Shown here piece after piece: positions 62,235 through 64,000 of a stretch of DNA of 64,000 bases. Under the pieces are notes generated by a model. It saw only the letters and a program-made list of their open reading frames with translations, did not search any database and was not told where the DNA came from. Origin of the DNA: Enterococcus_D sp050529585. Its GTDB lineage: Bacteria; Bacillota; Bacilli; Lactobacillales; Enterococcaceae. The stretch covers positions 992,001 to 1,056,000 of the forward strand of contig NZ_CP172882.1 of assembly GCF_050529585.1 (NCBI RefSeq), in the 5' to 3' direction. Within the stretch, counting starts at the first letter, position 1; every line of letters starts with the position of its first letter. Made by a program: the position numbers and the translations under genes.

Positions 62235-63243
62235 CCCAAGGCGCAGCTGGGGCAAAAAGGAAATAGGCTGGTTGGTACTTCTGCTTACTACACTCACTAT
62301 CGTTTGCTTCTTTTCACTGACCTTTGACATTACTGCCCCGTGGCAAACGCTAATGGCTGTGATAAGCAATTATGACGACACGGTAAAGGAACAAGTCATC
62401 TTGCTTTCTCGTATTTCTCGTGTTAGCGTTGCACTCTTTGCTGGTGCATCACTGGCTTTGAGTGGGTTGCTGATGCAGCTGCACTATCATAATACTTTGG
62501 CAGATCCGTCATTGATGGGGATCACTGATGGTTCTGCTTTGGCTGTGGTGTCTATGCTGGCTTTTTTTCCTGAAAGTACGATCATGATGCGCATCGTGGC
62601 CTCGGTCGCGGGTTCGTTAGGCGCATACGGATTGATTCAATTAGGATTGAAACAGGTTCGCGCACAAAGATCACCGGTTGCTTTGCCATTAGTAGGGTTG
62701 ATTTTGTCTATGATTTTGGGCAGTTTAACAACGTTGATTGCGAGTTATTTTACGCTCTCACAATCGATGACGTCATGGTATAGCAGCCGTCTATATCGTG
62801 TAGAATGGCAACATGTACGCTATTTTATCTTGCCGTTGCTGCTCGCATTGATCTTGGCGGTTGTATTGCGGAGACAATTTGCTGTCTATCGCTATGATCA
62901 TGACTTAGCCATCGCTATCGGCATGGAACGGCGCGTCTTTGAAAGCGTCTTACAGGCAATCGTGATTGTCTTGACCGGTGTGAGTGTCGCGATCGTCGGC
63001 AGAATTGCTTTTGTAGGGTTGATCGTTCCACATATTGCACGGTTGATGTTTGGCAATCGATATGAGAAATTGGTGATGATCGTTCCGCTATTGGGTGCGG
63101 TCTTAGTTGTTACAGCGGACTACACGGGCCGTTTTTTGAACTATCCCTTTGAGACGCCGATCGGCATCATGTTTGCATTGATTGGTGTGCCTATCTTTTT
63201 GTGGTTGATCAAGACTGGAAAGGGGCAGGGTTATGACGTGTAG
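62221..63243 (+). CDS. FecCD-family ABC permease 1
   Basis: A roughly 340-aa membrane protein with about ten helices. FecCD markers are SRISRVSVALFAGASLALSG, HNTLADPSLMGITDGSA and GRIAFVGLIVPHIAR, the last being the ATPase-coupling region. The start is GTG at 62215 or 62221; there is no clear ribosome site, so translation is probably coupled to the lipoprotein gene. It overlaps the next start by 11 bases. Confidence 0.9.
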   Translation: MNSYNPRRSWGKKEIGWLVLLLTTLTIVCFFSLTFDITAPWQTLMAVISNYDDTVKEQVILLSRISRVSVALFAGASLALSGLLMQLHYHNTLADPSLMGITDGSALAVVSMLAFFPESTIMMRIVASVAGSLGAYGLIQLGLKQVRAQRSPVALPLVGLILSMILGSLTTLIASYFTLSQSMTSWYSSRLYRVEWQHVRYFILPLLLALILAVVLRRQFAVYRYDHDLAIAIGMERRVFESVLQAIVIVLTGVSVAIVGRIAFVGLIVPHIARLMFGNRYEKLVMIVPLLGAVLVVTADYTGRFLNYPFETPIGIMFALIGVPIFLWLIKTGKGQGYDV

Positions 63244-64000
63244 AAAAATCTTTTTTTCGGTGCTTGCACTTATACTAGTCGCTGGTTGGGCGCTGAATAT
63301 GGGCTCATTCCAAATTACATGGCCGGAAATGTCTCGTTTGCTTTTTGGTGGTGTGGTTTCAGATCAAGTATACCTTATTTTTTTTGGTTTTCGCTTGCCG
63401 CGTCTTGTCTTGGCTGCCTTGGTTGGTGGCTCATTGGCCGTTGCAGGATACATTATCCAGACATTGTCCCGAAACCCAATTGCAGATGTGGGTTTGTTGG
63501 GCATCAACTCAGGGGCAGCCTGCGGGAGTGTCTGCTATTTCCTTTTGGCTGGTGCATATTTTTCTGAATTGACACAGATGCAATATGCTTCTTTACTAGT
63601 CTTTGGGCTGATAGGTGCTTGTTTGGCGATTTTTTTGAATCTGTTGCTTTCCTTTCGTGGAAGTCAAGTGCATATGACATTGTTCCTATTGAATGGGATC
63701 GCAATCAATCTAGGTTTCTCAGCAATCACCACCTTTTTGTCTCTAAAAATCAATCCTGAAGACTATGAACGCGTCAATCAATGGCTAGAGGGCTCAATCG
63801 CTTCCGCCAGTTGGGAAACAACACAGAAAATAGTACCGGTTGTTTTAGTGGCTGTTACATTGGTGATAGTCACAGCGAAGCGGTTGACTGTGTTGCGCTT
63901 TAGCGATCTGCATCTGTTGAATATCGGTTTTCCTGCAGGGCGTTGGCGTTTGTTTTATTTAATGCTCGCAGCGGTATTAGTCAGTGGAACGGTCTTTGTT
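63233..64000 (+). CDS. FecCD-family ABC permease 2 (partial, runs off the window)
   Basis: ATG 63233 overlaps the previous stop. The frame stays open to the window end (about 256 residues). It shows FRLPRLVLAALVGGSLAVAG and LSRNPIADVGLLGINSGAA, the FecCD signatures. It should pair with the first permease. The ATPase gene expected next lies beyond the window. Confidence 0.9.
   Translation, partial: MTCRKIFFSVLALILVAGWALNMGSFQITWPEMSRLLFGGVVSDQVYLIFFGFRLPRLVLAALVGGSLAVAGYIIQTLSRNPIADVGLLGINSGAACGSVCYFLLAGAYFSELTQMQYASLLVFGLIGACLAIFLNLLLSFRGSQVHMTLFLLNGIAINLGFSAITTFLSLKINPEDYERVNQWLEGSIASASWETTQKIVPVVLVAVTLVIVTAKRLTVLRFSDLHLLNIGFPAGRWRLFYLMLAAVLVSGTVFV

Overview
The window looks like the chromosome of a low-GC Gram-positive coccus of the Lactobacillales, most probably an Enterococcus or close relative. 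The reasons are strong GGAGG ribosome sites, WxL cell-surface genes, an Mga-like regulator, MurR/RpiR-controlled PTS genes, Fur-type boxes and an exosortase G (XrtG)/Firmicu-CTERM locus. No rRNA, tRNA, insertion sequence, phage or CRISPR array was seen. The species cannot be fixed from sequence alone.

Layout. 1-3.5 kb: small hypothetical genes and a MarR regulator with a palindromic operator. 2.7-6.4 kb: a MerR/GyrI-like regulator divergent from a Ca2+-type P-type ATPase that has a textbook 19-bp-spacer MerR promoter. 6.4-9.3 kb: small membrane proteins (one HdeD-like), then a Fur-box operon of a SAM methyltransferase and a cupin. 9.5-14.2 kb: a zinc-starvation locus. zur and a small FakA-middle-domain-like gene diverge from a COG0523 metallochaperone, a variant Amt channel, a dCTP deaminase and a flavoprotein, across two matching palindromes. 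14.4-19.7 kb: an amino-sugar operon (nanE, HAD phosphatase, DUF4127, PTS IIC, rpiR) behind a 30-bp perfect palindrome over its promoter.

20.4-27.0 kb: the XrtG system, consisting of exosortase G, a processive-type GT2, a QueD-like protein, a polytopic membrane protein, an EAL protein, a GGDEF protein and a Firmicu-CTERM surface protein in one tight operon. 27.1-40.7 kb: an AraC-type regulator and a nine-gene glycoside operon (GH3, PTS IIC, ROK kinase, GH1 phospho-glucosidase, esterases, DUF4091 and GH35-like enzymes, two membrane-anchored alpha/beta hydrolases). 40.8-46.3 kb: an Mga-like regulator and a WxL cluster. 46.4-48.0 kb: an Rrf2 regulator and a QorB-like reductase. 48.2-49.8 kb: a Fur-box operon with a siderophore-type esterase and an FAD reductase.

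50.0-58.3 kb: a cation-homeostasis locus with a KdpD-like kinase, a KdpE-like regulator, a stand-alone RCK_C protein, a type IIC (Na,K-ATPase-like) P-type ATPase and two TrkA-type RCK proteins. Matching 11-bp direct repeats lie before the RCK_C gene and the ATPase. 58.7-60.9 kb: a second HdeD-like protein and cardiolipin synthase. 61.2-64.0 kb: a Fur-box FecB/FecCD siderophore transporter, cut by the window end.

Three themes link the genes: metal acquisition (three Fur-type boxes and one Zur-type promoter pair), carbohydrate capture through PTS IIC permeases whose IIA/IIB partners are not here, and cell-surface construction. The most unusual loci are the KdpDE/type IIC ATPase/RCK cluster, the Zur-type operon with an apparently altered Amt pore, and the XrtG operon that carries its own c-di-GMP synthase and phosphodiesterase.
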